From NCBI GenBank assembly GCA_964016875.1, contig OZ024735.1, forward strand, positions 16,520,934 to 16,584,933: a stretch of DNA of 64,000 nt, given 5' to 3'. The stretch is from Fallopia convolvulus (taxonomy: Eukaryota > Streptophyta > Magnoliopsida > Caryophyllales > Polygonaceae). The position numbers and the translations under genes are program-made. The notes below the pieces were generated by a model that was given only the letters and a program-made list of their open reading frames with translations, was not told where the DNA came from and searched no databases. Below are positions 44,836 to 58,200 of this stretch, in pieces (the first letter of the stretch is position 1; each line of letters opens with the position of its first letter).

Positions 44836-45500
44836 CCTATGCATCAGTTTCGCCTTTGATGTGCATCAAAACTTACTCTATGTACATCAAAGCTTGTTGT
44901 TTGTGCATCGAGTTTTTTTTATGCATATTGTGCATTGATTTCGAACTTTATAATTTTATTTTTATTTTTAACCTTATTTATGGTTAGTTTGTTTTTTATC
45001 CACATCATGTTAGTTCTGATGCACATGCAAAATAAGATGCATTTTCTGGTTGTTTTGATGCATATATGATTAGTTTTTATACACATGCATAAATACAACA
45101 CACTTTAATTTGTGCATCGGTTTCGCTTTGTGTGTGCTTCAAAACTAGTTATATGTGTATCAATTTCGAACTTTTTTATTTTTTGATGCACATTCCAGTT
45201 TTGATGCATTCACAAACAAGATACACTTTTTAGTTGTTTTGATGCACATTAAACCAATTTTGATGCATTCACAAACAAGATGCAATTTTTAGTTTTGATG
45301 CACATTAGATTCGTTTTGATGCAAAAAAATATATCCATGCACAAAGTTTTGATGCACATACAATCCATTTTGATGTACACATAGACAAGATACACATTTT
45401 AGTTGTTTTGAGGCACATACAAATGCTTTGATGCACATACGGATGCTTTTGATGCACAAAATGTCATTTTAATGTAAAAAATGCAGTTTTAATGCATATT
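44836..45500. repeat. TGATGCACAT-rich array
   Basis: More than twenty copies of TTTTGATGCACAT or close variants (TGATGCATTCACAAACAAGAT, TTGTGCATCG) occur at irregular spacing, mostly in one orientation. The flanks (ATTTTTAAAAAATCCG at about 44800; inverted GTATTTTTCAAAAAATCGGA at 45515-45535) look like weak inverted ends, so this may be the core of an unclassified MITE spanning roughly 44660-45660. No gene is present. Confidence 0.65.
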
Positions 45501-45713
45501 CTGCACCCTCCCTGTATCCGATTTTTTGAAAAATACGCGAATAATTCGTCAAAAATTCAGCAATGTCACCCCCTTTTAGTGAAATGATCCACATCCTTTA
45601 TTTCTTTCTATCCAACGGCTCCTATTCTTTCTCATTTCATACGGAAGTGCCCTTTCGCATTTGAACTCTACTTATTATTATATTATAAATTATTTTATTG
45701 GGAAAATAAAGAC

Positions 45714-48333
45714 TGTAACACCCCGACTTCCGTCGAGGCGCTACTAGGGAATAGACCTTACCAGGTACTATTATTTAGGTTGGCAACTACACTGTAGGAC
45801 CTTACAACTCGGGCATGACGAGAAAACATAATAAAACATCCAACCTTTATTTAGCAAAACTTAGAAAAACGTATCATGCATGAATCCCCGAAAATCATAA
45901 ATATCCAAAACGTTACCACACCTACCGAAACTGAACTATCCAAACAAAAATAAAATAAACGAAACGCAATACCAACTCTATCTAACAAATATTAAAATCA
46001 ACACCCTAACTATTATGAATAACTAGTAAAAACCGATCCCACTATGACACGCGCTCTTTACCGCTCCGGCCCGCCATCTTGCCTCGGTTCCTGCACGGTT
46101 CCCTGATTCATACCTGGAACTGAAAAATGTTCCCCGAAGGGTCAGCGTCTAATCTACCAAGCTAGAAAGAATATGGAAACTATAGAACGTTTTGAAATCA
46201 GTTATCTAAATTCAGCATACAAATCCACAATCGCAATCATAACTCTAGAGGCCAATACCTAAATTAGTTATATCAGTCACACAAGTCACACACGCATTCA
46301 CAATCACAATCACAATCACACAGCAATGCAATTCTTCCTTTGTCCACGATCCGACTTCCAAGGCGCTCATCACCGCGCCGAGTGCAGAGGCAGGCCCTCC
46401 CACTCCACTTCCCAATCTCCCTTCTAACTCCGGGCTAAGCCTCCACTGGAGCGCTTGCCAAAAACACACAGATAATAATTTTCGTTTGAAGGGGTACGAT
46501 TTTCCCAGTCACACGGGTCAAAGTAGCCAACTCTTCCTCAACACCAGCTACAATGGGCCGTGTCGGAAACGGTACCAACACAGAGAAAACGTTCCAAAAT
46601 AATTTCCGATAAAATATATTTAAAATCATTAACGCACACAGCACCCAAGGAGCTCAAAACATTTTAAAAGGTATTCGGGACTAGTTCCCAAAACCCGTCC
46701 TACAATATCGATACGCAATCTAACAAGGGAGAAAAGAACCGAGCAAGTCGAAAAACGACTTACCTTGAAACTAGGAATCCTTCGAAGCAGACGGAAAAAT
46801 AAGAGCGCGAGCGAATGTGATTCCCTAATAGAATATATGACGAAAAGATTAGGTTCGACCCTTAATACCTCTCAACAACATTTGAATCAACAACCCTTGT
46901 TTTATGAACCCGACTCAACTATAATTATTAGACCCTTCTACCCTCCAAATTCAACCAACAATACCAATATACTCGTGACATAAGCATATAAATACTACCC
47001 CACCTACTATATACTACCTAATACTAATTTATATCTAAAATAATGCTACCCCAACTTACTAATTCACCCAGGCCACCGTCCCCAAACCAAATCCAAAGTC
47101 AAACCTAACATATTAATTTCTAAAGCCCATCTGCACAAACCAATTAATTTACCCACAAAACAACAACTCATTTTTACATAAAGTCTTAGCCCAAATCGTA
47201 TGGATCAGCCCAGCCACCCTTTAATGTAGACCATATCACACAACCCACTTCCTCTCTCCCAGGTTTCAACCGAACAACCCCTCAAACCCACCCTTTTGAC
47301 TATTCCAAATGGGACCCGCCCCTTTCCTTCTTCAACCTATAAATCTGGACCTCAATACTGGTTCCGTCCTTTCTGCTCACTCCCTCCGGAGGCAACTTCT
47401 TCTCCCGCTCTGTCTTCCTAACTCGACCCCTCGCCACACCTCCGTTCCAACCTTGCCCGACGACCTCGAAGAAACAGAGGCAGGCGTGCAAGAATGCCCC
47501 GTTCGCCCGTTGTTCGACCCCGTCGACGGCCATGACCACTCACCCCCTCTCGTTCCCAATCCCGACTAATGACGCGTTCCGACCCTAATTCACGCTAGTA
47601 CCCGACCCAAGAACATCAGTAACGAAAACATAGGCAAAGAACTCACCGGTAATCGTCCCGAACGGCGATTGACAACGGCGGCGAATTCCGGTGAGCTTGT
47701 TGTCCTCTCCCGTTGGCGCACTATCCGAAGAACCGAGCGGCGGCGAGGTCGTCTAGATTGCAGAAAGAAAACTCACCACAACTGCCCCGGAAGAACCGGA
47801 ACTTGCGCGTTATGATCGAGTGTGAAACGGATCCGAGGAATGCGATTGCTGGCTGAGCCGAAGAAGAACAAGGGAATGGGATTGATTCTCGCAGAAGGAA
47901 TCGGAAGGAGGCGTTTATAAGGAATAGACGAGGTTAAGGATATCATGGATAAAGATTTTGATGATCCACGAATTTGGGTTTAGATATGATTTGTGTTTAG
48001 ATAAAAATATTGTTATGATATGATTTGGGTTTATATATATAGTAACGAATTTAATCTGATTTGACTTAAAAGATGGGAAATTAAGATCGACGTCCTCGGT
48101 AGAAAAATACATACGGAAAATTATATATTATTATTTTATACATATATATACTATAGGATCAACTCCTTGCTAAAAATAAAATAAAAATATATATATATAT
48201 ATGTATATATTTGACTTGTCAAACCGGATTAGCGAATCGGGTTAGGAATCGTATTTTTGTTAAAATGACGTTGCTTGCGGTTTAAGAAACTCGATTCCCG
48301 TCTATATGACCAAAATTGAATTCGGGTATTACA
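45714..48333 (+). mobile_element. Solo LTR, 2620 bp, same family as 4886-7569
   Basis: It begins TGTAACACCCCGACTTCCGT and ends GGGTATTACA, with exact 5-bp duplication AAGAC at 45709-45713 and 48334-48338. Its sequence matches the reverse complement of 4886-7569 along the length (CTTACCAGGTACTA, TACAACTCGGGCATGACGAG, CGTTCCAAAATAATTTCCGATAAAA and more). No internal retrotransposon region is attached. A GC-rich stretch (47300-47850) probably holds the LTR promoter/leader; ORFs there (47300-47569) are not supported as genes. Confidence 0.9.
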
Positions 48334-48397
48334 AAGACAAGGTTTTTAAATGCATAATAGGTTTTAAGAATGTGGATAAAAGTGAAAGTAGATCTTT

Positions 48398-48596
48398 AAG
48401 CATGTTTATTGAGGGATGCTTCAAGTGAGATGCTTGGAAAAATATATATTATTTTTTTCAATTAAGCCCAAAATTATAGAATTCCTCCCCATGTGGGATG
48501 CTTGGATTTAAAATCCAAGCATGAACACACCTCTTTCGAGCATCTCATCATAATACAAATAATTAATTTTTTAAGCATTCCCATTGAACGTGCTCT
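48398..48596. mobile_element. Tourist-like MITE, about 200 bp
   Basis: The left end GCATGTTTATTGAGGGATGCTT and the inverted right end GAGCACGTTCAATGGGAATGCT are similar, in the 'GAGCATCC-CAATGG' style of Tourist MITEs, with T/A-rich TTA-type flanks. An internal AAGCATCCCACATGGGG-like inverse pair sits at the centre. Non-coding; exact ends are within a few bases. Confidence 0.55.
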
Positions 48597-48730
48597 TATA
48601 TATGATGTGGATGAGTGAGAGAAATAAAAAAGGAGAATTTAAAGATTGATGGATTTTGGAGATGAGGGTGATCTAACTAAAGTGTATAGGACATGATTTG
48701 AATATATGAATTGTAAAGTGAAAACATAGC

Positions 48731-51320
48731 TCAAGGTCAAGGTCTGGAATGATAGAATTTTCGGCAACATCCATAAAGCCAAGCAGGAGTTATCTAAGCG
48801 CATTGCTGGTATTCAACGTGGTCTCGCTATATGCCCGTTGGATTGGTTAATTTCTATAGAGCCGGATCTTCAAGCTGAATTGTCAGCGGTCCTTGAGCGT
48901 GAAGAATTGCTTTGGATGCAAAATTCTAGAATGCATCAGAGAATGCTTCTTATGATCGTATCCATTGGGATTTTGTCATTGATTCCTTATGGGAAGCAAG
49001 CTTTTCGATGTCTTGGTAAAATTGGATCAGAGAATGCTTACAGTAAACTTCGCTTCAGCTTCTTTGGAATGGTGAGGCATCTAATGTCTTCATACCTTCT
49101 AGAGGTGTCCGACAAGGCGGCCCAATCTTGCCTTACTTGTTCGTTCTTTGCATTGAACGATTGAGCCACATTATTTATAATGCTGTTTCGGACAAGCGTT
49201 GGAAACCTATTCGTATTTCTAGAGGTGGCCCGAAGTTATCTCACATTATGTTTGTAGGCAATATTATTTTATTTGATGAGGCTATGATAGAGAAAATTCG
49301 TGTGATCAAGGATCGTCTTCAACAATTCTGTTCCGTCTCGAGTTCGAAAATTAATGCTAGAAAGTACCGTATTTTTGTTTTGGATAATGTGGGTGATGAT
49401 CTTAGGGAGGCGATTCGTGTACTGGAGAGTGGGTTCTCCTTGACATCCGAACTGGGAACATATCTTGTCATGCCGATTTTTCACAAACAAGTTACTACAG
49501 AAACTTTCGACCCGTTGCTTGAGAAAATTTCTAGTACGATGCGGGATTGCTAAGGTCGTTTTTTGAGCCTTGCAGGGCGTAGTACTCTTGCCAAGTCAGT
49601 GTTATCATAGATTCCTGTGTATATGAGGGTGACTGTTGTTCTTCCTAAGAAGGTTTGCTCCAAGGTTGATTCTATGATTAGTAATTTTGTTTGGGGTAGT
49701 TTTGAGGGCATCCGTAAGATCCACTTGGTCAGATGGGACGATGTATGTAAATCGAAAGAGAGCGGTGGCCTGGGAATTCGTAGTATGGCAAAGTTAAACT
49801 TGGCTCTTATTGGGAAGTTGGGTTGGCGCTTTCTTACGGAGGACAGAAAGATGTGGGTGGATGTGATTCGTTCTAAATATATCTACTCTTCCTTATGCGA
49901 TCGTGCGAACCCTTTGTACATTTGGCGTAGTCTGAAATCAAGGGTTAATAACGTGATTATTCCGGGTACTCGTTGGTGTGTGTCGAATGACAACTCCACC
50001 CAATTCTGGTCTGATCGTTGGATTATTGACTCTCAGTGTCTGGTGTTGTTTCGGCTCCAATCCGATTAGAAGACCATCAAAGGTCCATTTCAGATAATTG
50101 GATTATGGGCCAAGGTTGGAATTGGGTTATCTTGAGCAATATTTTACCTTCGTTCGTCTCGTTACGCCTCACTTATATTCTTTTACAACAGGAGACTGAG
50201 CAAGAGGATATTCTTAGTTGGCGGTTTACTTCCTATGGGCAATATTCGGTTTCATCTACTTATTATTTCTTGGTGGACGCTAATGATCACCATGAAGTTG
50301 ATCGCACTATTTATGTCTCAATTTGGAAGCTCGATGTCTCTGAACGTGTCCGAACTTTCATTTGGATCATGGTTAAATGCGTTGTTCTCACTAATTCAGA
50401 TCGGGTTGGACGTCATTTCGCCACTAATTTCCTTTGCTCGTTGTGCACTATTGAGGAGGGTTCGTTGATTCTTCTATTTCATCATTTCTCTCAATCATCA
50501 CAATTTTGGAATGAGATTCACCCTCCTCTTTCTAGGGAAGTTTTCTTTCTATCCGACTTTGCCTTTTGGTTACGTAATAATATTACATGCAAGAGTAGGC
50601 ATGTTGATGGAATCGAATGGGCTAATATTTGCTTTATCTCTTTGGTGGATTTGGAAGTGGCATAACCTGTTTTTTTTAGCAGACTCCATTGAGGCCTAAA
50701 AGGAAACGAGTTGCTTTTGTCCAACAATAGGTGTTTGATTATGTCATGGCTAGAGTTATTTCCTTAGAGCAACGTCCAATACACCACGTGGTTGAGCGAT
50801 CTATTTTATGGGGCTAGCCAAGAGAAGGATGGGTTAAGCTTAACACATACGGATCGGTCCGGGATGGGGGCCTAGCTGCCGCAGGAGGAGCTATCCGGGA
50901 TAGTGATGTTAAGTGGCTAGTTGGTTTTGTTCATAATATTGGTTTGTGTTGTTCCAATGGCAGAGCTCTAGGGTGTTTTCGAGGGCTTGAATCTTGCTTG
51001 GTGCAAGGGCTACAGGAGGGTCTTCCTATGAATAGATTCGTAGTTAGTGGTTCTATTTCTTGGGAAGCCTATGGAGCGTAGTCATCCACTCTATAGTCTG
51101 ATGTCTAAATGCCAAGACTTTATTCGTAGAGACTGGAATATCTAGTTTCATCAATCGTCACATTTATAGGGAAGTGAATAGTGTAGCGGACTATCTTGCT
51201 TCTTTTGCATTTTCGTTTAGTGTAGGGTTTGATGTATTGATTGACTCGTCGGAGGGCGTTCTTTCTTTGCTTTCTACTAATGTAAGGAGTCTGGCTAAGC
51301 CCTATTTGCTGCCTAATTAG
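48731..51320 (+). pseudogene. LINE reverse transcriptase and RNase H remnant
   Basis: 48745-48930 encodes the linker (KVWNDRIFGNIHKAKQELSK ... AVLEREELLWMQNSR). An internal deletion then joins directly to YDRIHWDFV (about 48950), losing the first reverse transcriptase motifs. Next are SRGVRQGG-type sequence at about 49100, PYLFVLCIERLSHII (49128), and SHIMFVGNIILFDEA (49230), where the catalytic F-A-D-D is changed to F-V-G-N. The thumb, LPKKVCSKVDSMISNFVWG, WDDVCKSKESGGLGIRSM and LALIGKLGWRFLTE (49617-49860) follow. The zf-RVT domain is at 50210-50500 (VWK-x-R-TFIW-like) and an RNase H region is at about 50830-51280 (VKLNTYGSVRDGGLAAAGGA). It cannot be active. Confidence 0.9.
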
Positions 51321-51386
51321 CCCTTTTTAATTATTAATAAAATTCCCCTTGAGGAACTGGAGAGTGTTGTCTCTCCTACCAAAAAA
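48731..51386 (+). mobile_element. LINE (L1-type) retrotransposon, 5'-truncated
   Basis: The insertion is framed by the 15-bp duplication AAGTGAAAACATAGC at 48716-48730 and 51387-51401. It ends in CTACC followed by a short A run, as plant L1 elements do. It starts abruptly in the linker between endonuclease and reverse transcriptase, so the 5' end (ORF1 and endonuclease) was never copied. The coding strand is +. Stops and frameshifts run through it. Confidence 0.92.
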
Positions 51387-51434
51387 AAGTGAAAACATAG
51401 CATACCTTGTAAAATTAAAAATGTTTCTTACATA

Positions 51435-51690
51435 CTCCATCAGTTTTAGTACACATATCTCTTTAGCCTTTTTTTTCTTTCTGTTTCATAAAACTTGTTT
51501 TTATATTTTTTTTCCTAGTTTTCCAATTTTGCCTTCCCTTTGTAGCAGTAATAATTAGTCTTAATAATTTTTATGAGTGATTTATGACTACATATTTTCT
51601 AATTGTAGGAGGATTTTAGGTAAAAAAATCATTTTCTTAATATGCGTACGCCGTGTTAAAAAGTCATATATATATATGAAATGGAGGGAA
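51435..51690. mobile_element. Stowaway-like MITE, diverged
   Basis: The element begins CTCCATCAGTTTTAGTACAC and ends TGAAATGGAGGGAA, flanked by TA on both sides (51433-51434, 51691-51692). Reversed, the right end is TTCCCTCCATTTCATATATA, close to the Stowaway consensus. It contains the TTAATATGCGTACGCCGTGT motif near the right end. Non-coding. Confidence 0.6.
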
Positions 51691-51692
51691 TA

Positions 51693-52233
51693 TAAAGTAA
51701 AAACATTACATGCTTTACAAAACTATGAATAGTACTACGATACGAATTTGGTAAGTTAACCGATATGAAAATAAATGTAGCTATAGACCTATAGTATTCA
51801 ATAGATACAAGAAGCTATATGAATATTAATTATGTAGTCATTTTGTATCTTATATAAAATTTGAATTGTCCGTATGTAAAATTGGAATTGTTCAAGTAAT
51901 TCTCTACTGTAGTAACAATTAAATCGTAGATCTAGATAGATACTCAGACGAAAATAATTTGCATTTGCAATCTTTTTGCTCTATGATGATTAAATGTGGA
52001 CTGGTAGATTATAGGTTAGTTGGGAATGTAGATTATTTTTGGGTTTGCAATTGGGCATCAGTAAAAAGTAATACGCCAAGAGGCAGAAGCTTATAACAGG
52101 CAAAGTAAGAGCCATGACCACGAAGTCACGATGTTAGACTTGATAGGGCTTGAGTTTCGATATCATGATCTGTATGGCATTAGTGTACATACAAGAGGCG
52201 AGAAATGGTAAGCCAAGAGAAATGGAACATGGC
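51693..52233. other. MSH4 downstream spacer and 3' UTR
   Basis: AT-rich spacer without a recognisable gene. The part nearest 52233 should contain the MSH4 3' UTR, transcribed leftwards. Confidence 0.5.
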
Positions 52234-55200
52234 TTAAATTTTGCCAGCATTATAGCTATCTTTGAGGCTCTGCAGTGCTTCTCGAATTGAATCCTGATCT
52301 TGGTTGGAGTATTTCAAACATAGCAACCTCTGTCCTACACGGTAAACTCTGTGCATTTGTTGGTATTTCAGCTGGTTCACTTCCATACTCTCCGTTTCCT
52401 GAAGGCAATGGAGATCGAAGTGAAGCAAACCACACAAAAAGTTTCTATTTATACCACTACAAACACACAACAGGATCAAATAGCTGATTAAAGTTTCATG
52501 TGACCAAAAACCCATTTGAAGATAGATCAATCAGCTTCTTCTGTTTTGCTACTAGGTAGAAATTTATGCACTAGTACGTATCAAAATTAACGTCTATGCA
52601 AAAAAAAAATGCCAAGATTGGTTTTATTAGCAACAAAGTAAATATAATGAGCTCACTCCTGGCTGCTGACAAAGTTCAAGTTCACTAGTGTGTACTCTGG
52701 TTGGTCTTATTATGAACCATGTTTGTGCTTCAGGGTCACTAGGATGATATATAAGAAACTTTCCATATTGAAAATTTTACCATAGTGTGCTTTCTATTAA
52801 ACCTTACATTAGCCTTGATGCATCCAAATTCACGATTTCCAGATATCCGCAACAAATTCGTACTTCAATTATGAGATTAAGGCAGGAACCTGTACTACTC
52901 GATTTTTATATAAAACACATCTGGAAAATAAACTCAAGATAGATGAGATGAGATGATGAATATTTCTATCATTACCTTCTCTGCTATTTTTGATGTGATG
53001 CTTTTAGCTGTTTCAATCACAAAGCTTGGTAGTCCTGCAACTCCAGCGAGTAGAATCCCATAGTGGGGAACATGACGGAGTCCATCTTTGAGTAGAAACT
53101 GGTCAAAATATTAAGAAGTTAGCTGAAGAAAAAGAGAATAATAAATTTCCAATAAGGCTAGTTTACCACCTTAAAATCCAAACGATTGTTTCTGACGTCA
53201 ACGTCGAAATGGAGGATTTTCACATTTGGGTACAGGACTGCTAACCGTGATAGGTTCTCCATGTGTGTAGCGAAAATGGTATACCTGGAAGAATAGTTGA
53301 ATTTCTATGAATAATAAAAATAAAATCTCATTCATCAAAATAAGAAAAATGTAAGATCTCAATTGTTGAATGTGTTTAATTAGAGCATTGAGCAAATTAA
53401 CCTGAAAGAAACAAAAATTGTCAAAGTAAATCAACTTGGATAGTGTAAAGAAGAATTCACATGATATCCATTTACAAAATCATGGTTCCAACTTTCTACA
53501 AGTCTTCTTAATATGATCTTCAGAGCAAAAAGTAGTATGATTCTATCAAAATAATTTGCAGCAGAAACAGTGTACGTCAGCACGAATTTGCAGTTATATT
53601 ATGGAAGAAAATAAGACTTCGTAATTAAATATATATATTTTTTAATCAGTCACATATACGACTATACGTGCTGCAATGGTGACATCTGACAACATGCTGC
53701 AACAACATATATAGAAAGTGTCAACTAAATGGAAGTAAATATTCTTTTGTAGTATTCTTATTGCCTGTACGAGTCTGTTAAGCATGCTTTTCTTTCTTTC
53801 TTTGTACTAGGGAAGGTGGACAGGATATTCTACCCCGTTTTAAATTTCAGACAAATGTTTTTGGTCTACAAGTAATTAGACAACTTATTTGGTAAGTGAT
53901 TGGTTGAACCCAAGCACAGGTTAAGCTTGAGGCATATATATCCAACTAAGCAATGTCATCCTTCAACAATGCTCAAAAAGTATTTTTCAATACTTGACCA
54001 AACAACTAATTATGGATTTTAGCTACAGCTCTAAATCAAGCAAGGGCTACACTAAAGGTCTAACGTGAGATGTTCCTCCTCATGAAAAGAAATGGAAAAA
54101 TCTGGAATCATAAAAGAACAGTATATACAGTGGTCTTTACTCAATCAAAACATTTCCATGGCATATTCCGTGTAAGAAGATGAAGAAAAGTTCAAGCTAA
54201 CTGGAAGGAGACGTACGCTTTTAATGATAATAGATGCTCACAGCAGCTCCATGCAATTGCAAATCCATCAGATGTAGAAGTAGCCCTCCCAAGTTCATCC
54301 ATGACAACCAAACTTCTGCTCTTCAGAAAAATACCACTGGTTAGTATAGTGCATCATCTTTCCCAAAAAAAGCACTGTTGAGCATTAATTGGATGTACCT
54401 TTGAGAAATATTCTGCATAATAAAAGCTGTTTCTCGCATCTCTGTCATGAACTGTTACACCAATAATACTTCAGAGCATCAGAAAATGGTTATTCAAGTA
54501 GCAGTTCAGTTTGGAATCTTACTGTACTAGAGTTGGACTCAAGATTGTCAACTGCTCCCATTCGTGTGAATATACGATCAACCACTCTTATAGTTGAAAA
54601 TCGAGCAGGAACATAGCAACCAATTTGAGCAAGGATAACGATGAGGCACACTTGTTGAAGGTATGTGCTCTTGCCACTCCTAAATAGAAAATCACATTTT
54701 ATCGAACTAAACAACTTAAATCAGCATCCTATATTCCAAAAAGTAGAATCCATGGAGTTTTAAGAATTCGTCAAATTAAGGATAAAAAATGTAAACCGTT
54801 ATTATGATCATTTATAGTATAGAAAATAGTTGGAAACTATACGGACTAGATATGAGCGAACACAATGATGTATTTATACCAATATCTATAATTTGATTGA
54901 ACAATTGGACATCATCAAGTATCAAAAAACTAAAATGCAGATATGCTAAACGTAATAATAAAGAAAGGATATCAGAGTATGCGTGCAAAACAAAGTTAAT
55001 TTCAAAAGGAACAGAAGGCATAACTCACATATTAGGACCTGTCACAATTAGCATATTTGACGCCTCGGAAAGAAAAATATTGTTGGGCTGCAAAACAAGG
55101 ATCAATTTAAGTTCTCTGAATAAAAGTATATGGATTTGGTACAATCCACAGCTACACATGATAAGTAAATGAATGACAAGCAATTATTTTGCGTACAATA

Positions 55201-58200
55201 AAGTCACTCTGTATGCTTTCTAGAATAGGATGCCTCCCAGCATCAATTGCTAAAGGACCGCTATCTGTTAGATACATGGCAAGATCAGTAGTGATGCATA
55301 TCCCTCTGCAAGCTTTGTGAAAAAAATGACACGAGTATCTTACTTGTAAATTCCGGTCTACTATATCGATCCACTGGTCTGGTGGATATCATGTGAGCGA
55401 AAGAATTTACAATCATATCTAGAAGACACAAAACCTCAGCAAGCAGTGTGAGCACTGAAACATGTTCTCTTATGGCGTCATTAAGTTCTGCATGTCATAC
55501 AAGCATGAGAAGTTAGTCAGATTCCAAAATCTTCCACGCGTGGAACATTAGAAATCTAGAATTAACTATGCTATAATGATGTGAGCTGAAGATGTGGTAC
55601 AACACTTGGGCATGCCATACTAGTTTTTCAAGCTTGAAGCTTGTATTTTGCACAAGTTTGACTGCATACCCTACATACGACTGATTTGAGGCATGGGCTG
55701 TCTTAACTTTCAATATGTTCCTAGCTAGTGCATGCATTAGTCTATGCAACATGTTATGATGCTGGTAGCAAGCATGTTGATCTGTCAGCACACCAAGTCT
55801 TTGAATAATAAATTCAAATTAGACATTTCACCCAGTCCCTAGGCATGGTCATTGAGTATACAGAATTTGATCAAGATTTTAGCCCTCCATAACACTTCTC
55901 TTTCGAAGAAAGGCAAAGCTTGAGTATTATGTGCTTGTGTGCTTTTGTGTTCTTCAATTGAGTACTATGTGTCCATGTGCCTCTGTGTTTTTTCTAAGGT
56001 CTTAAGGCCTGGTTTCTAAAGTTCTTCCTATGTATGGTGAGTCAAATCGATTATTTCAAGTTAAAACATGCTCTCCACTATAAGACAAAAATTAAGGAGA
56101 TTTCATGAGACTGTACAGTTTAAGTATGATATTTCTGTGCAGGACTCAGCACGAGGAATATACAACAACAACATCAACCCAGGTGTATCCCGTGTATTCA
56201 GCACGAGGAATATATGGACTGAAAAAAAAAGTCTATACAACAGATTTAAGCAGATTTTTACACCAATCCAATCTCAGTATCCTCTACACACTTTGTAGCT
56301 TAGCTTCTAAGAGACAGAGTGAGCATAGATCATCACCAATTATCAACATGATACAAAAGAATACTATTATTATACAAAATAACATTTTCATCGACTTACT
56401 ACAACCTTCTAGGCAAAGTTCTGTACGAATGTAGCATTCTGCAGCTGCAGACCTATTTCTCACATTCAGCTGAATACAAGAGCAAATATACAAACTGAGA
56501 TTGTTCTAAGAAATACAATCACCAACTAAACAAAAAGGTTACAAATAGGGCATTGACAGATGATTTAAATCTTCAAACTGCTTTATATTATACTAGTACA
56601 CAATAGCATGTGAAAAATCATTTCACATTGAAGTGAGGAGGCCATGCTGTAATCTTGTGGCCTATAAAACATTCAATGACCTGCTCCTTGAGCTGTCAAA
56701 TACATGACACAGCACATGGACCTGACCCAGATAATATTTAATAACATAACACACATGAGGACCTGACCCAAGTAATTCTCTACCTAATGTTACCTTTACG
56801 ATTTGTATAGTGCCTGAAAGTTCTTCATATATAAGAATGAAGAGGGATTCAACAAATGCACAATGGCTTCAATTGTACTAAGAGGTTAGAGTGGCAAGTC
56901 AACACTAAATTCATTCTCAATAGTTCAACAATTCATAGAAACCATGAAATAAGATAAAATTTTCATTTTGTGATGTGGAATGCTAAGATAAAAAGATAAG
57001 CAAAACTGATGAGATGAGCTCATTACTCACTGAAGCCAGCTCCAGCGTAGAGCAGTGAATGTTGTTTCCATGCTTTACAACCTGGATATTTGTGCACCGT
57101 TTTCAGATTTGTCAAAAAATTTCCCAGGTATACTACTGATGATGCCATTAACTCCTAGGATCAACCTGAAAAAATTCACTACTGTCGATGTCATTAACTC
57201 CTAGGATCAACCTGAATAAATTTGTCAGGAAGCTTTCCTTGCGCATCTTTCAGGGGAATGCTGAAATAAAATCCTTGTCTGTTGTTAAAAGGAATTTTCA
57301 AATTTGGCAGTCCATAATCTTCACGATATTTGTTTGCAAGGTTATGTATAGCTGCAAGAAAAATGACAGCTTAGTACAAAAATGAAGTTATGTCTTATCA
57401 CATCAAAACTTTTCTGCATGAAGAGCAAACAGAATACCTTCACTTGTATCACAAAATGTCCTCCGTGCAATGTCTAGGAGTCCATCTATTCCAGTCTTGA
57501 CGGCAAAGCATTGCTGTGTCCTGGCAACAAAAGGGACTCGTGCATGTGCGACATCCTCATCTATGACTTCCCCAATTCTGCAAGATAGATTTTTAAGCAA
57601 AAACAGTACTGAAGCTCATTCATACACTTTTTTAAACTGAGCAAAGTAATAATACAATCTCTGAAAACTTCATACAAAATATGAAATTTATTGAATTGTT
57701 CTATTCTTGAAAATTGATCAAAAGGCAGTACCAATGAATTTTAGACTTTTTAAAAGTAGCTACTTCCATGTTAAAGTACTATATTGTTCAAGCAGGCGGT
57801 TTTCAATTTTTAGTTTTTTTAGCGGTAGCGAATTGACTTCCCTTAAGGGTTTGTTTGGTTCATGGGAGGAAATATAATCCTGCACAATGTTAAATCTGCA
57901 GAAATTATATTACCATGTTAATTTCCTTGGAAATGCTTTAACCATGTTGCATTGTCGATAAAGAAAGTGCACATCCCATAACTTGCTTGCTGTATTTGTT
58001 TGATTCAAAATCAACTTATAGCCAAATATGCTTGAAAAGAATATTATACCCTTTTTTTTTGTAAGGTTTGAAATGGCAGGAGGAATATAACAAAAGTAAT
58101 GCTAATATGAGTACGGTTGGTATAGCACCCAAGATTTTTTTTCCCCCTTCACTAGCTTCCGAGTAAGGCACTTCCATGTCACGGAAAGCGGAATTTCCCT

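Noticed and set aside
47300..47569. Three ORFs of 60-86 codons
   Set aside because: Same GC-rich region of the second solo LTR; no start context, homology or shared frame with the first copy.
56140..56215. Repeated CAGCACGAGGAATATA phrase in an MSH4 intron
   Set aside because: Only two copies, about 55 bp apart; no element ends or function can be supported.
57840..58150. GGGTTTGTTTGGTTCATGGG suggesting a Tourist MITE end
   Set aside because: No matching inverted end or TWA duplication found downstream.
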